From assembly GCA_013397795.1 (NCBI GenBank), contig VZTJ01004172.1, positions 356,666 to 420,665 on the forward strand: a stretch of 64,000 nucleotides of DNA, written 5' to 3'. The translations under genes and the position numbers were made by a program. This document shows, one piece after another, positions 14,163-27,400 of this stretch. Numbering within the stretch: position 1 is the first letter of the stretch; the number at the start of each line of letters is the position of its first letter. The DNA comes from Orthonyx spaldingii. Taxonomy: Eukaryota; Chordata; Aves; Passeriformes; Orthonychidae. The notes beneath the pieces are model-generated. The model was not told where the DNA came from. It searched no databases and was given only the letters and a program-made list of their open reading frames with translations.

Positions 14163-14669
14163 GTTTTACAGCTGGCTCCATTCTGTATTAAAAGAGCAGT
14201 TGAAGCTGATAACCTTTCCCTGTCTTATCCATATTTAAGATAGCAGAAAGAAGTGACTAAGAAAGGCATTTAATTAATAGAACTTTATGGAGGATTGAGA
14301 ACAAAGCTGGAATGCAAGAATAAGTGCAAACCTAGACACAAAAGAAAGAGGGATGAAGTATAGGATAAAATTACTAAAGATAAATGTGGTCTCTTTCCTA
14401 GAGAAGAGATTGATGGCAGTTTTTTTCCAAAACATGATGCACTACACCTCATTTTTGTGTGTTTGATGAAAACTTTCATGGAGAAATATTAGTTAAACCA
14501 GAGAAGAAGGGGCTTAGTATGGGAGAGGGGACCCACTTAAAGAGTAAATGTTGACACATTCAGGTAAAGAGAAACTTCAGGGATGAAGAACGGATCTGCT
14601 GAAGTTTCCTATGGCTCAAGTTTAGAAATATTTATTTCATGTTTTGTTTTTATGCAATACTGTCTCTCC

Positions 14670-14693
14670 AAAAAGAAGAAGAAGAAGAAAAAA
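14670..14693. repeat. short (GAA)n microsatellite
   Basis: About five GAA units inside an A-rich stretch. Confidence 0.8.
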
Positions 14694-15596
14694 GCTGGTG
14701 AAAAAAATCTTGTTTCAGCTGCTGACAGGACTTGCTGACAAGAATCAGAATATGCTACAGGAGGAAACAGATAATTTTTAGAAATACAGTCTAAGAAATT
14801 AGTTTAATTGTACAGTGCAACCTGAAGAGGAAGATAATACACTCAGGAATTGCTAACAAAATTTTCTGATTTAATTCAAGTTATCATCAGTGGGAACACA
14901 TGAGAAAGGGAAAGACATGAACATTATGAAAGTACCAATGAGCAAACATAAGCTACCTTTGTGAAGTTTCTTTTAAGAACATTTCTAGACTTCAGTTGCA
15001 TGGAGTGTATCAAAATGTGACTCTCTAGTGCTTATAAATCAGAATCACTTCTTTTTAATATCTCATTACCTTTCTGGTGCTTCAATTCATGTGTCATAGC
15101 CTTTATATGTTGATTGTGTAGTTAATATATCCTTCCCTTTGTTAACTGCAGTTTGGAAATTGAGATAAATATACTGTTAAGCAACTGAAGGGAGAGAATT
15201 AAGAAAAATGGGAAAAGCTTGAAGAAAAAAAAAGGAGAAAATATAGCAGCTAGCAGGTCAGGGCTACATTTTCACTCAGCCTGTGTGAATCATAAGAGTG
15301 ATTCAAAAGAGTGAATGATTCAAAGAAATGCAGGTGACCACACTGCTATGTTGTCTTCCTGTGAGCTCTGGAGGTTAAATTGCTCCTCTGAGTTTTGAAT
15401 TTTGCTTACAGAAGGGATTTAAGTGTATTTTTTATATTTCTCACCAACTACCTTGTTCTGAGTGTTGTAAAAGAGCAGTACTTGATGTTCTAGTAAACAA
15501 AACGCTCTAGAATTTAATTTTAAAGCTTCCCCACAGCCAATCAAGGGGCTGTCCAAGTCATAATAAATATGAAGCAATAGAATTGAAGTGCCTGGC

Positions 15597-16007
15597 TGTC
15601 ATGGTTTAACCTCAGATGGCAGCTAAGTACCAGGCAGCTGCCTGCTCCCTCCATCCCTCCTGGCCTGGTGTGGTTGGGAAGGAGAACCAGAAATGGTAAA
15701 ACCTGTGGGTTGAGATTCAAACAGTTTAATAATTGAAATAAAGTAAATTATAATAATAGCAACATTAAGAATGATGATGAAAAGGGAGAGAACAAAAAGA
15801 AAGAGAGGAATAAACCCCAAGTAAACCAAATGGTGCACAATACAATTGCTCACCACCTGCTGAACAGTGCCCAGCTGGTCCCTGAGCAGCAATCGAGCAA
15901 CAATTAAAACATCAATGTGTTATCAACATTATTCTCATCCTAAATCTAAAACAGTAGTGTACCAGCTGCTAAAAATAATTAACTCTATCCGAGCTGAAGC
16001 CAGGCCA
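15597..16007 (-). mobile_element. diverged avian ERVK-like LTR, antisense
   Basis: The + strand begins TGTCATGGTTTAACC and ends in a segment containing AATTAACTCTATCC and AGCCAGGCCA. These are the reverse complement of a common bird class II LTR family as I recall it. TTTAAT at 15725-15730 is an ATTAAA poly(A) signal on the minus strand, which gives the orientation. The shared phrase CAACAATTAAAACATCA at 15899-15915 also fits that family. The middle looks shorter than the family norm, so the copy is probably internally deleted. I found no clean target duplication: the left flank is CCTGGC and the right flank is CCGGTA. It is older than the two neighbouring LTRs. No retroviral coding sequence remains. 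Confidence 0.7.
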
Positions 16008-16896
16008 CCGGTATTCCTTTGTTAAGTCAATTCTCCAGCTTGACACGGGTCCTTCACCCGTTTTTACTGGGTCTGGCATTGGTGTGAAAGGCAAGCTGGA
16101 TACTTCTGGCTAACTGGGGTCAGTGGTGTTGTAGTAGCACAGCCAAAGGAGGTGGCAGCAGCCCTTTCCCCACGGTTGGTGAATGATTTTATACCCGTGT
16201 GGCTCAGAAGAGTGGAGGTGAGAGGCAGGCAAGGCACTTTTCAGAGCAGCGTTTCCCGACTCTCGGCTGAAGGAGCCAGAGGTAGCACAGGCACATCAAA
16301 CACAGCCCTGCTCCCACGAGAGGCTGTGGTCAGACTGCCAGTTCTGGCAAGTCACCAAGTATCATCCTGCACTAACACAGGGGGGCTGCAGAAGCAAATT
16401 AAAACAGGCAGAAAGCTAATAATCGATAGGATAAAATTTTATCTGCATTTGTTCTGAGAATTGTTTGGGCTCCCATCAAACACGAGGTTTCTCTACACCT
16501 CTGACAGATAGTTATCAAACTGTCTTATGCACAGTCAACAGCATCACAGAAGCAAACACACACAGTTTAAGAGCCCTTTCTATTTGGTTCATAACTTTAT
16601 TTTTGGAACAAAATTAGAACTTTGTCAGCCTGAAAACAGCACAATAAAACCAAGATCGCTACTCTTTCCCTGCTTGGTGAAAGCTTTATGGCTCACACAG
16701 CACATCCAATCCTTTATGTCCTGTTGCTATAATGCATCTAATGAATAATCTCCCTTTCTCTTCTGTAATTCACTTGACATCTACATAATGTGTTTTTTAA
16801 ATCACACAATTTCTTAAGCAATGCTTTATCTCCATTATGCCCATCTTACATTTCCAGTTAAAACCTCCTTTCTTCTTCCTTACTTTCTTTCCCCAC
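16008..16896. other. unassigned sequence between two LTRs
   Basis: About 890 bp with somewhat higher GC in its first 400 bases than in its surroundings. A 101-codon open frame (16152-16457) has no recognisable domain. It could be further retroviral debris connected to the LTR on its left, but I saw no motif to support that. Confidence 0.35.
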
Positions 16897-16901
16897 CCAA
16901 A

Positions 16902-17458
16902 TGTGGGCACTGACAAACCCACTACACGAAACACCCAGGGAACCCATAACTTGGGCATTCCCTGGGATCCCCTGCAGTTAGGGTGAGTGGAAGGTCTCCC
17001 CCAGGATCCTTTGTGCTTCTATTTGCATGTACCCAAAATCTCTTCTCCCGGTTGGCTGTTGCCATCCCGCCCCTTATTCCCTTGTCCATCCCTCTTCCCT
17101 AGAAAGTTCTTCCTTCTCTGTTACCCCATTGGTTTATCAGTTGTCAATATTCCCCCAGTTCCTGTTCATTGGCTCCCTTACCCATGTCCTGCCTTCACTC
17201 CGCCCCCTTGCCCTCTACCCATTGGTTGCTGTACCTTACTGCCCCCTGTATAAAATCCGTTGTCACCCCGCTCCTTGTATTCGTTCTTGGAACCCTCTGT
17301 GTGTGAACTCTCCTTGCTCCTGCTCTCCGGACCTTCCTTAATAAATTCACCTCCGAATACCAAACGAAGACCCTTCTTGTCCCTCATCGATTGAGTCGTC
17401 AGGTACACTGGGACTAAGCAGGCAGATCCTTGCTGGGTAGACAGCCAGCACAACAACA
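16902..17458 (+). mobile_element. solo LTR of an avian endogenous retrovirus, class uncertain
   Basis: This 557-bp element starts TGTGGGCAC and ends CAACAACA (TG...CA). It is flanked by a perfect 5-bp duplication, CCAAA, at 16897-16901 and 17459-17463. It contains a complete LTR promoter layout on the + strand: three inverted CCAAT boxes (ATTGG at 17128, 17168 and 17221), TATAAAAT at 17249-17256, and an AATAAA poly(A) signal at 17340-17345 followed by about 110 bp of R/U5. I infer U3-R-U5 order from this. A 5-bp duplication favours an ERVL or ERVK relative over a gammaretrovirus-like element, but the sequence alone does not settle the class. No gag, pol or env remains. Confidence 0.85.
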
Positions 17459-17463
17459 CCAAA

Positions 17464-20400
17464 CCCCCTAGCTGTACCTGATACTACACCCAAACACTCC
17501 CTTGCCTCCCCAACACTGCCAATCAGCCACTTGTCTGCTTCCAAAACAGAGTTTTGCTGGCAGCCTTGTTGCTTGCTCCAGGTTTTGCTCCTGGGGCATG
17601 ACATGCCTTCTCCAGAAACTCTGTCTGCAGGCTGATGCCTGCAGCCTAATGGCATTGAGACAAAACCATATTCTCATTCTTTGTGCAGCCCAAGTGTTCA
17701 GGAGCACTGAATACCTGCAGGGTACAGTGACCAATAGTGAAAAGTAGTCCTAGAAGTTTAAAAGAAGAATATTCAAGTCTTCTCAGAGAACCAACAGCTT
17801 TCTTCTCCTACAGGGAGTGGAGTAACTAAGAAAAGAGGAATGGGTTTGGGGTTTTATGGGCCAATTACAGAGAGAACAATTTCTGTGAAGCTTGCTTTAA
17901 TCAGTCACTTGGCCAAGTGTCCCAAGGATGAGCAAGATTTATTACCTTCACCTTGAGGCTGATGCGTAGGTAGTCTTAGTTACCTACAGCACACAAATTC
18001 ATAATAGCAGAATTTAAAGAGTTGTATGTCCCACTTCCCATCATCTTCACTAACGACCTAAAGCTTGGTAGGAAAATTCCAAAAATTAGTAAAGACAAAT
18101 ACACTGCCAAGGCAGGGGTGTCCTAAATTCATTGAAACACAGAGATATAAATTACAGAAAGCTGTACCAAAACCAGCTTCAAGTACAGGGGAGAAGCAAC
18201 CCTGCCCAAAAATTTTTCTCACAAGACCATAAACACATCAGCTGGGCAAGTTAAGAGCAGTGTAAGAGGGTACATGGTAATTACTCACAAATAATTCTAA
18301 ATAGTCTAGATGTCAATTTTTAAAATGCACTATTATGCAGGGTAGCTTTGAGTGAGAGAGAAGGTAAAAACCAAAGAGAAATGGATCAAATTTAGGAAGG
18401 AAATCTTTGACTATTGAGAAGATTTCTTGATACTGAAGTACCCATGTCTGAGGCTTTGCTCAGGTTGATATATATTGAAATAAGCAAATACAGAGCAATT
18501 TCAAGCCCTAGCATCCACATTTGCAGGTGGAGCAATGTATCCACTGGGAGCACCACTACAGAGGGTCACATCTCTGGGACCCCTACTCTCTCTGTATGCA
18601 CCCCTTTAGTTGCACTAAATGGTACATTTTTATTGTCTTAAATTAACTTTTTAAATGTTAATTTACTCTCCATCTGGAGACTGGAGAGTAAACTCCATCT
18701 CACTGCAAAAAATTCAAACAATGACTTTCATGCAGACCCCTGACAGCACCGAGTCTTTCCTCAAGCACAGGAGGCTTTCAAGACAAGCACGAGTTCAGCA
18801 GGTCCTTGGCAAGAGCTCAGAGGTCCATCTTCACCAGCACAGCTGCAAGAACAGTGCTGCCTTGGAGGAAAACACACTTTAGAGACCAAACAGTCTAAAT
18901 CCCCTCTAAATGTGATTCAGCAGCTCCCCCTCAAAAATATGTTAGAATGGTGATGAGGAAAAAGAAGACAACAAAAGGAAAATGTATTAGAAGTTTACTG
19001 AAATGCATCTATATTAATATTATTTGTAATATACACATATATAGCACCCACTTGTACAGTCAGGTCCACTTAATAAAGCTGTAGAAATTGTGTTTTAGAG
19101 TGGATGCTCAAAGAGAGAAAGAAATTTATACCCAGCTCTTTACAATCCTGGCATGCTGCTGGGAGTCTGGGAAGCTTTTCCCCTGTTAGTACAACTGCTG
19201 TCATCCAATTCCATGTTTTGGGCTCCAAAACACATGCCCGACTCTCCCAGCACATTTTAATCAAAGTTCTGCCTATCTTAGCCATAGCCTTGTTGAGCAG
19301 AAACAAGATTTTTCACCTTTGTTTGTGCTAGAGTAAAATGATGTGAGTAGCTTTTCACCATCAATTAATGGCAGGGAAGCCAATTTGCCCTACTGTGTCA
19401 CCTTTCCTTCTTTCTGTCATTCATTGAGTGATGGTGGGAGAGGCTTGCAATCAGTAACCTGAGGTGTCAAGAGCATTTCAACAAATCCTAGAGTTACACA
19501 GTGGCATTGCAAAGCCATGAGAGCCTGTGTGTGCCATGTCCTTTAGATGCAGGTGTATATTGGCAGGTCAAGAATTCTTCTGGGAGCAGATTCAAAGCAA
19601 GTGTTGCCAAAGGCTCCTTACTCCTGAAGGGCACATCCATTAAATAAAGATATATGTGCTTCCTTTTTTTTACACTATACCTAGAATCTAAATCATACAG
19701 TTTTATCACAAATGCAGTAAGAGCTGATATTCCTCTTAAGGTTCTATTTAATTTTCTAAGTACATTTTAATTTTGTTTATGTTTCGCCAAGACATCCGTA
19801 AAGTCCAGTCCTACAATGCTCAGCAAAAGAAGGCAGATAAAAGAAACCTTTTTATTCCTTTTAATGAATCTGGGGGGGGCTGACATACATTTCTTGACTG
19901 CCTGAAGATGGCAAAGATTAATGAGAAAGGGAGAACAAATAAATCATAAGTCTTGTATTTTATAAATAAATGACAAAGTTTTGAAGAACTTTTCTATTCT
20001 TCATTTCAGCAACAAGATTAATTCCCAGTTCATTCTGGAGGAGTGTCCCCTTTGAGCTGTGTGGTGATTTTTTTCTGCCGAGAAGATGGAACAGAAGTAA
20101 GAAGGTGAGGAGAGGAGAAAGGAGGAGAGAGTGAAATAGATTCCAGGTTTAATTTCCAAAATTTTTTTTTAACCTTGTCAAGAAAGAATTGAGAAGGTGC
20201 TATCAGTGAATTTCTCTTCTGTTCCCCTGCTTGAGACATTTCCCTGGATCATTAAAAGCCCTGTGCACACATTATGTCTGACAAGAGGCAGAATAAGCTC
20301 CTCCTCATAGCTCTTTGGGGTTGTGGACAATGGCCATGCCCTACCCCGTGGGCTGCAGGGCAGAGGTGTCCCCTGGACCATGACCCAACCTGCTCCATCC

Positions 20401-21493
20401 CCCTGCACAGTGCAGCCCTGCAGAGCGGCACAAGGGGAGCCCTGGAGGGTTTGCAGCTGCTCTGACCAAGAACAAGGCACCAGCCCGGCCGTGGACATCC
20501 CCAGAGCTGCCCCCGTGCTGTCACACCAAGCCCACCAGCACCACCCTGGGTTGGCATTGCAGGCAGAGAGTGGGTCTAAGGTCCCACCCTGAGCACCAAA
20601 AGAAACCAGCCAGAACAGCCTTATACCCCTCTGTGTCACGTCACTCTGGTATACCGAAGAACAAGAGACTGGGAAAACCATTTTGTTACCATTTTTTAAT
20701 TTCAGAGGCTTTGTTGTGAATGGTTCTCCCTTCTCCCTACCCCAGTGGTCTGCAAGAGAAATATGGAAACAGGGCACAGGATGGCACTGGTGAGAAAAGG
20801 CTCTTGCTGTGATCTTTGTGGAAACCAGACAGGTTTAGATGGGTTATTAACACCCAAAATACTGCAGCCAACATGTATTTCATCTGGAGGTCCCTTCAAG
20901 GTTTGTGCAACCCCCTTGGAGCTGCAATCAGATACTCTGCTTAAACAGAACCACAGCTGAACTTGACAGACAGAGTTTCCACACGCACAAAGATTCTGCA
21001 GGCGTGTAACCACGGTCACAGGTGCGACTGGGAGAGGTTCATTCACAATCCCCTCCAGGAAGCTGCTGCAAGGGGAGCTCTGCAGCTGCCTTTGCTGCTG
21101 CACCTCCCAACAGATGCTGTTTCTTTAGCAACAATTTTCCACTTCTGAATGGCTCCAGTCACCCTTGTAAACTGAGATCAGTTTGCCAGTCTGTGTCCTC
21201 AGGTTGTCTCTTGGCTTTCTCCCTCATTTTTCAGTGTCTTTTATTTCCTCTTGAAGTTTAAGTGTCTTATACGTAGCAATTTGTGTATTGGACAGCAAGG
21301 CATCTAACAGTTTCCCTTTTTCTCCACTCTTTCCTTATTTATATAATGGCCTTTTCCATGGTTGCAATATGATTTATATATCTCTTTTTTTTAAATTCCA
21401 GTATTTGACAGAGACAGAATGCATTATTGTACCTGACACTGGCTTTTAAACAGGATGAAAATTACTGCCAAAACAGATGCTGCAATACTGAAA
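17464..21493. other. intergenic, no recognised gene
   Basis: Mostly unique AT-leaning sequence. A GC-richer patch at about 20310-20600 lacks stops on the minus strand and so gives a 199-codon open frame (20178-20777) without any recognisable domain. On the minus strand a CRE-like TGACGTGAC (20644-20636) is followed by a TATA-like GTATAAGG (20629-20622); see findings. Nothing else is supported. Confidence 0.45.
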
Positions 21494-21758
21494 TTCATAG
21501 AATCATAGAATATTCTGACTGGAAGGGACCCACAGGGATCATGAAAGTCCAGCTCCCAGCCCTGCACAGGATAGCTCCAAGAGTGACACTATGTGCTTGA
21601 GAGCATTGTCCAAACACTTCTTGAGCTCTGTCAGACTTGGTGCTGTGAGCACTGCCCTGGGGAGCTGTTCCAGTGTCCAACCACCCTCTGGGTGCAGAAC
21701 CTTTTCCTGACATCCAACCTAAACCTCCCCTGACACAACCTCATGCCGTTCCGTCAGG
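21494..21758 (-). mobile_element. CR1 LINE, 3' fragment
   Basis: On the + strand the fragment opens with ATAGAATCATAGAAT, the reverse complement of the ATTCTATG octamer repeats that end CR1 elements. It continues with TGGAAGGGACC, GAGCTGTTCCAGTGTCCAACC and TCCAACCTAAACCTCCCC in CR1 order. The element is therefore inserted in minus orientation and is about 265 bp, truncated at its 5' end as is normal for CR1. No open reading frame is retained. CR1 is the dominant LINE of birds and does not normally create target duplications. Confidence 0.93.
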
Positions 21759-24411
21759 TAATTCATCCTTCACTCCTTTTCTTGAAGAGGAAGCAGGGGG
21801 GAAAACAGAGCAATGATTTTGCACCTGGAAAACAGGGTTGCCCAGAGGATTTTCTAAAGATTTTCCAAACCTCCCTTGAAATGCCTGGTGGCCCCTCTGC
21901 TTCCTTCCAAAAACTCTGTTCTAGTTTGTGGTGTGAAGCCACATCAGCCTTACCATGGACAGCCTGGCAAGTGTTTTGACATGACATCAGCCAGAACCAA
22001 GGATTTCGTGCTTCTGACATCTGTCCCTGTACATCCCATTTCCTCTCTTTATTTTGCCTCATTTTCTCTATCCCTTAGACATGGGTCTAGACTGAAATTG
22101 GGAAGAGTTCCACTCTACAAAAGTACAGCCATAGTCTGGAGGAGCCCAGCATGAGATTTACATAGAGGAAGCTCTAAATATGCTGTCCTATTCAAAAAGA
22201 AAACCAAAAAGTGTCTGCATTATAAACAATTTCACAAAGAACAAATAGTAAGTACTAAACAAGAACTCACACAGTAAGTATGGAAAAAGAACTAATGTCT
22301 GGAAACTAGAGCCGGGCAAATCTGAATTAGAAACTAGATGTACATTTTTAAACTTCAAGAGTGATTAATCAGTGCAACTGACTGATGTCTTTGCAAAAGA
22401 CATGCTTGAGGTAGATTCAATGTCTTGGGCTCCCCAGAAAAATAATTGGATTAAATTCTGTTTTCACCTGATGATCAGAATATCCCCTCTGGTCCTAAGT
22501 GACAATGCCTGCATTAGTTGAGTCAGACGAACAGAGCTTTCATTGAGACAACTTTAACATTTCATTGTTACATTAAACCATTGGGGCATTTGCTTGCCTT
22601 TTCTGCTGGCTGCATGTTGACTTTTTTAGGGTCTAGGTTCCTATGGCAGGCAGAATATCTTCTTTCACAAAGCTATCCAAATTGTGTGTGTTCCCTAGGG
22701 CTATGATTACTCATAAGTCAGAGGAGAAAAGTTTTGATTAAGATTCTGAACTTCCAACCCTATGGGATGAAGGAAAACCATGTGACTTTTATATTGCACC
22801 TTGATCATTAGGAAAAGTGTTTCCAATTCCTTCCGCAAGCAATCTCCAGCAAAATTCTGTAGCTGCTCAAAACAATTTTGCAGAATCACTGACATAGACT
22901 TTTTCTTTGTATTTCATGACACTTGATTGGCCCTGTTACACTGGAACTTACTACTCTCTACAGTGCACAAGAGGCAGTTTTCAGTCAGTAATGGCTATTT
23001 TCTTGGTCCCTTCTACAACTACATCAAACAAAATTCCAGTTTTATTTCCCATGTTCCATACAAGCAGGACAGTTTACAATGCAGCTGAAGCAAATCTAGT
23101 TGCTCAGTTCCACTTTCAATGTTTAGCAACAAAACCTTTTCCCTAAAGCAGACATTATTTATTAGGAACATGTTTGTTTTGTTTCTAAGAAGTTAACACT
23201 TGTCTTTTGTCCTTAAAATATTCCCCAAATGAGGGGGGATTCTTAGATCACCAGATATCTCCCAGTGGATAAGAAGTTCTGTTACTATTTCTGAAAAAAA
23301 TAATAGTGATATAAGACTCCATGTTGTGTTCTCAGGTACTGAGATATCTTGGGTTTTCCATTGAGCATAAAAATCTCAAAAACCTGACCATGTTTTAAGT
23401 CTTGGTGTAAGAGGCAGACACTCAGCAGTCATTAGTCTTCTGTTAATTACCAGAATGTGAAGGAATTCAGACATGCTCAGTAAAGATGGGGTAGAAAGTT
23501 CTGATCCCTCCTACAGTCACATCATTTTGCTGATTTTGGTGGAGCTGCTTTTAATTAATTATGTGAAGGGAGTTCCTTTAAGGTTCCCACCATAAAATCT
23601 CACTTGATTCCTCATAAATAATGTCTCTAGAGCTCATTCATAGTAATAAAAATATATAGTGTACTGACTAAAACTGTTGTAATTTATGTGCATTAAGACT
23701 TCAATTTAAAGATGTATTAAGGGGCAAAATTCCTTGACCATGACACTCTAGTTTGCATTTCATTACAAACTAAAGATTCAAGAGCTGAGATTGCCATGGC
23801 AAAGAAGGATAAAACCCAATGAAATGATTTTCTTATTCTTCTATATTGGGAGCAAACCTTTGCCTGAAGGAAAAAAAAAAAAAGCAGTAATACTGTTTTC
23901 CATATATTTGCAAAGAGATTGTCAAGGCAAGGTTCAGGAGAGCAAATAATCTGCCTCAGTGTCCATGATGATGATTCAGATGGTCACCGCAGTTATTTTT
24001 AAAACACAGGCTCACTTTTGTGGTTCACGTCAAAACTCTGAAAGGGAAGGAAACTGCAAACTCCACAACCAGCCCCAAGCCTGGTCTTACATCCCACCAA
24101 GCTCTTCCTTTCCTTCTAATGATAATGGGCACAGGGATGCTCAACAGTTTATGAATGAGTACCTGATGTCTTAGAAGAACAACCCTTTTGCAATGTGTCT
24201 TTCAAAGCAATCACTTTGCTTAGTCTGAAGGAGCATTTCACATGTTTTTACCTGTTCTTACAGTTCACGAGTAGCCCACAGCATGCAGGAGAAAAAACCC
24301 AGCATTAAAAATATTTGAGCCAAAGGTAAATATTTCATGTATCAAAGGCTGAGGTGAATGGCAAAAGCAGCACAAAATTTCAGGTAAGGTCCTGTGCCTA
24401 CTTCTCGCCTG

Positions 24412-24465
24412 GCTTTATTCAGTTTGTGATACCGCTTTATTCAGTTTGTGATACCACTTTATTTA
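24412..24465. repeat. tandem duplication, about 2.4 x 22 bp
   Basis: Two perfect copies of a 22-bp unit, GCTTTATTCAGTTTGTGATA plus CC, at 24412-24433 and 24434-24455, followed by a partial degenerate third copy. Confidence 0.88.
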
Positions 24466-27400
24466 AGTGACTGACCTTGACCTGTGCCTTTCATGCTTTC
24501 CATACACTCAGGTTAGGGATATCCTTTGAGTCTGAATGACCCTGGGCTGGAACAAGCAATGCTGAGAAAGAACAGAAGTAAGATTTCAGAGCAAGAATCT
24601 GGACAAACACAGGACTCCCATGCTGCTGCCTGTAGCAGAGCAAAATGACTTTTTTTCTGTACACAAGTAGAATCCTCAAAGGCACAAAGCTGCTGAGGAC
24701 AGAAAACTATTTTTAATGTGTTCAGTAGCTGTAAACAGTATTATCTGCTAAGTTTAATCATTAACTATTTCCTTCCCATTTGTTCAAAGCAAGACAAATG
24801 CAGAAACTGGAAATGCAGCGAGACTGTTCCATCAGAGATCACCTCATGCAGCCAGCACAGTAAATGCGGTCCACATTAGCTCAGAGCTCATCTCGGGAAG
24901 GCCACTAAAAGCAGCAGTAAGCTCACATAAAACAAAACACAAAAAAGCAGAACAAAAAGCCCCACCATATTTTACGTTATTACAGAACATTCCTGGTGAG
25001 CCACACTCTCAGCTCCTGAACATTAAGGCTTCTGCTGCACAAGCCACTTTCCACTTCACAGCCCCCTATTGTAATCCTACAGCCAGAGGACACCTTGTGC
25101 ACAGCACTACATTCAGTGGACTGAAATAAAGCCATCCACCTACCCAAGCACCACCAGTCACTGCTTCATTTCCTGTGAGCAAGGTGGTTTCACCTTGACC
25201 TACCTTCAACCCATCTGAGTCAGAGCCCTCCTTATGTTTGTAAGGCTTGGATGAGTGGGTTTGGTGTGAGTTTTACCATCCAGAAAGTTATTGGCTTCAT
25301 ATTTTATAGTGAGATTGAAATTAAACTTTTTCCATGCCAGTAACAGTTCCTATCAACACAAGGCCATACTATCCATTTCTCTCCTGTTCACTCAAACTCG
25401 CTACAGAGCAATTCATGTCGATGATACACCAGGGTTTCTTCCCAAACAAACATAGAACTGAAAGAAATCACTGCATGGTCAATCTAGTGGAGAGGGGAAG
25501 TTTGTAAAATCCAATAATAATTACAGACAGAAACATTTCTGTTCAAGATTTTTACTCCTGATGTCAGTCAAGAGTGATGAGATTAAAATAAAGAAGGCTC
25601 CATCAGATTAAAATCACTCAGTGCAGTGAAGTGATGTCTGTGCCTAGTTTTAGTCTGTAGCAGAAGATCCTCCTTTGCCACCACCTATTCCCACTTCTGA
25701 GGGCTGAGCAATGCTGTGCCATTCCATCCTCTACCTCTGCAGCATTTCCCACACTGGGCAGAGGTCCATAGGGGAACTGAAAGCCCTGAAACCTCCCCTG
25801 AAACCAAGCAGAAATCCCCAAAGCCTGTGGAAGCCTGACACTGTATTGGCCTGAACACAGTCCCAGACCAAGAGAAACTTCCAGCTAGCCAAATCTTTGG
25901 GATGAAGTGGAATATAAATGTTAAGGCATAAAGACAAGCCTTCTGTCTTTCCCAAACACCACTGCTCGCCATAGTTGGTTCCCCCTGCCCTGCCTCGCTT
26001 ACCTCTGTGGAGCACCAGTCGCCAATTCCTCGAGTTCCTTCTACTGGTGAACATTTTCTTGCAGTGCTGTGCTCTGAACATACAAACAAATCCCTCTGGT
26101 CCAGGGAACGAGTGTGCTTAACCTAAGCTGTTGAAGATGTCTTCCTCTGCAGATGTCACTGGGAACTATTCATGTGTTTCAGAATTAAGCCTGTGATGAA
26201 AGGCTTTGCTGGATGAGGGACCAAGTTGCTGGTGTTTTCAGGATGAAGCCTGAAATTTGGCAGACTTTTACCATTGCAAATAAACAAAGCCAACAGCAAG
26301 AGGAGGTTTTCAAACTCTTTTACTGGGAATTGACTTAAAATAGATTTATTCAGCAGGACTGAGAAAGCACTGCATCACTAGCCATTTGGGACAATACTGC
26401 TTCACAAACACATATGGGAGGATATTGAAATTCCAGTTATTCAACCCTGAAATTTTAGTCCAAAAAGCCAGTACCATTTTGGGCTCAGTTAGAATTTTCT
26501 TTATTAGTTTTTAATTTCAAAGTTAACTGTCCTCATAAAGCAGGAGCACAATTTTGCTGTAGATTTCCCCAGGGATCCTTGCCTTTAGCCAGCTATGCTC
26601 AAAAAGAGGGTACAGGAGTTTTCACTGCGTGTGTGGAAACAGATGGGAAGTAGAATAATGAATCACACCTGGGCAATCCTTAGCCCCAGGTCTCCCAAAA
26701 GATGCATCAAAAACTGCTGTGAAAGCAACCCACTTGCCTTTGAGAAATTGCTGAACTGTTAGTGCTCTGTGCAGATTTAAGCAGGCAGAATTTCTTATGA
26801 CCTATGGCCCCATCTACATCCCTTTTTCTTTCACCACTGTCTTTAATTATTTTTTCCAATTATCTGCTTTCTTTGAGGGTGAAGGGACAACAACCATTAC
26901 GTGCTGTCTTTTAGGTTTGAGATGATTTCATGGATCCAGGATAATTGCTTCCTTTTGGAGTGCTAAGGTAAAAACTGTGTAACAATTAATGTAAGAGATG
27001 AGGTTTGATTGAGTTTCCAATGTCACGATATTGTTCTCAATAATATTGACAATGATGAAGGCCATAATCCATTAATACCAGGGAATTTAATATCAGAGTC
27101 AAGGAGATAGCTTATAGCTATCACACCTCAGCTGGGAAATGATAGTGAAAGGTGCATTTTTGCAGAGGACTTGAGACTTAAAGAAGCAATGGAAGAGGCA
27201 AGTGCAGCTGGTACTGCAAGTATTGGGACACCATAGGGTTCTCAGCCTCTTTGCTTTTTTAGCAAAGCTTTGCTGCTGCAGAGATGACAAGTTTGTGCGT
27301 AAGTGCTAGATAGGAGCCTAGGGGATGTGGATGTAGTTTCATGTTGCCAGACAGGAAGATGGCAGTAAACATTAAATCTCTTTTCCATGATGTCTCAATC

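Larger units (their letters stand above)
11764..15596. other. intergenic, no recognised gene
   Basis: Unique AT-leaning sequence between two LTRs. It holds a poly-A run at 13565-13580, a 21-bp tandem duplication at 14121-14162 and a short GAA tract at 14674-14690. I see no gene, RNA or element beyond these. Confidence 0.5.

Noticed and set aside
16152..16457. 101-codon frame next to the ERVK-like LTR as a retroviral remnant
   Set aside because: No gag, protease, polymerase or envelope motif is visible.
20178..20777. 199-codon minus-strand open frame
   Set aside because: No recognisable domain, biased Gly/Cys/Trp composition typical of GC-richer non-coding DNA, and no splice or poly(A) context.
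27106..27122. Perfect inverted repeat GATAGCT-TAT-AGCTATC
   Set aside because: A 7-bp arm with a 3-base loop is expected by chance in 64 kb; there is no terminator or small RNA context in a vertebrate intergenic region.
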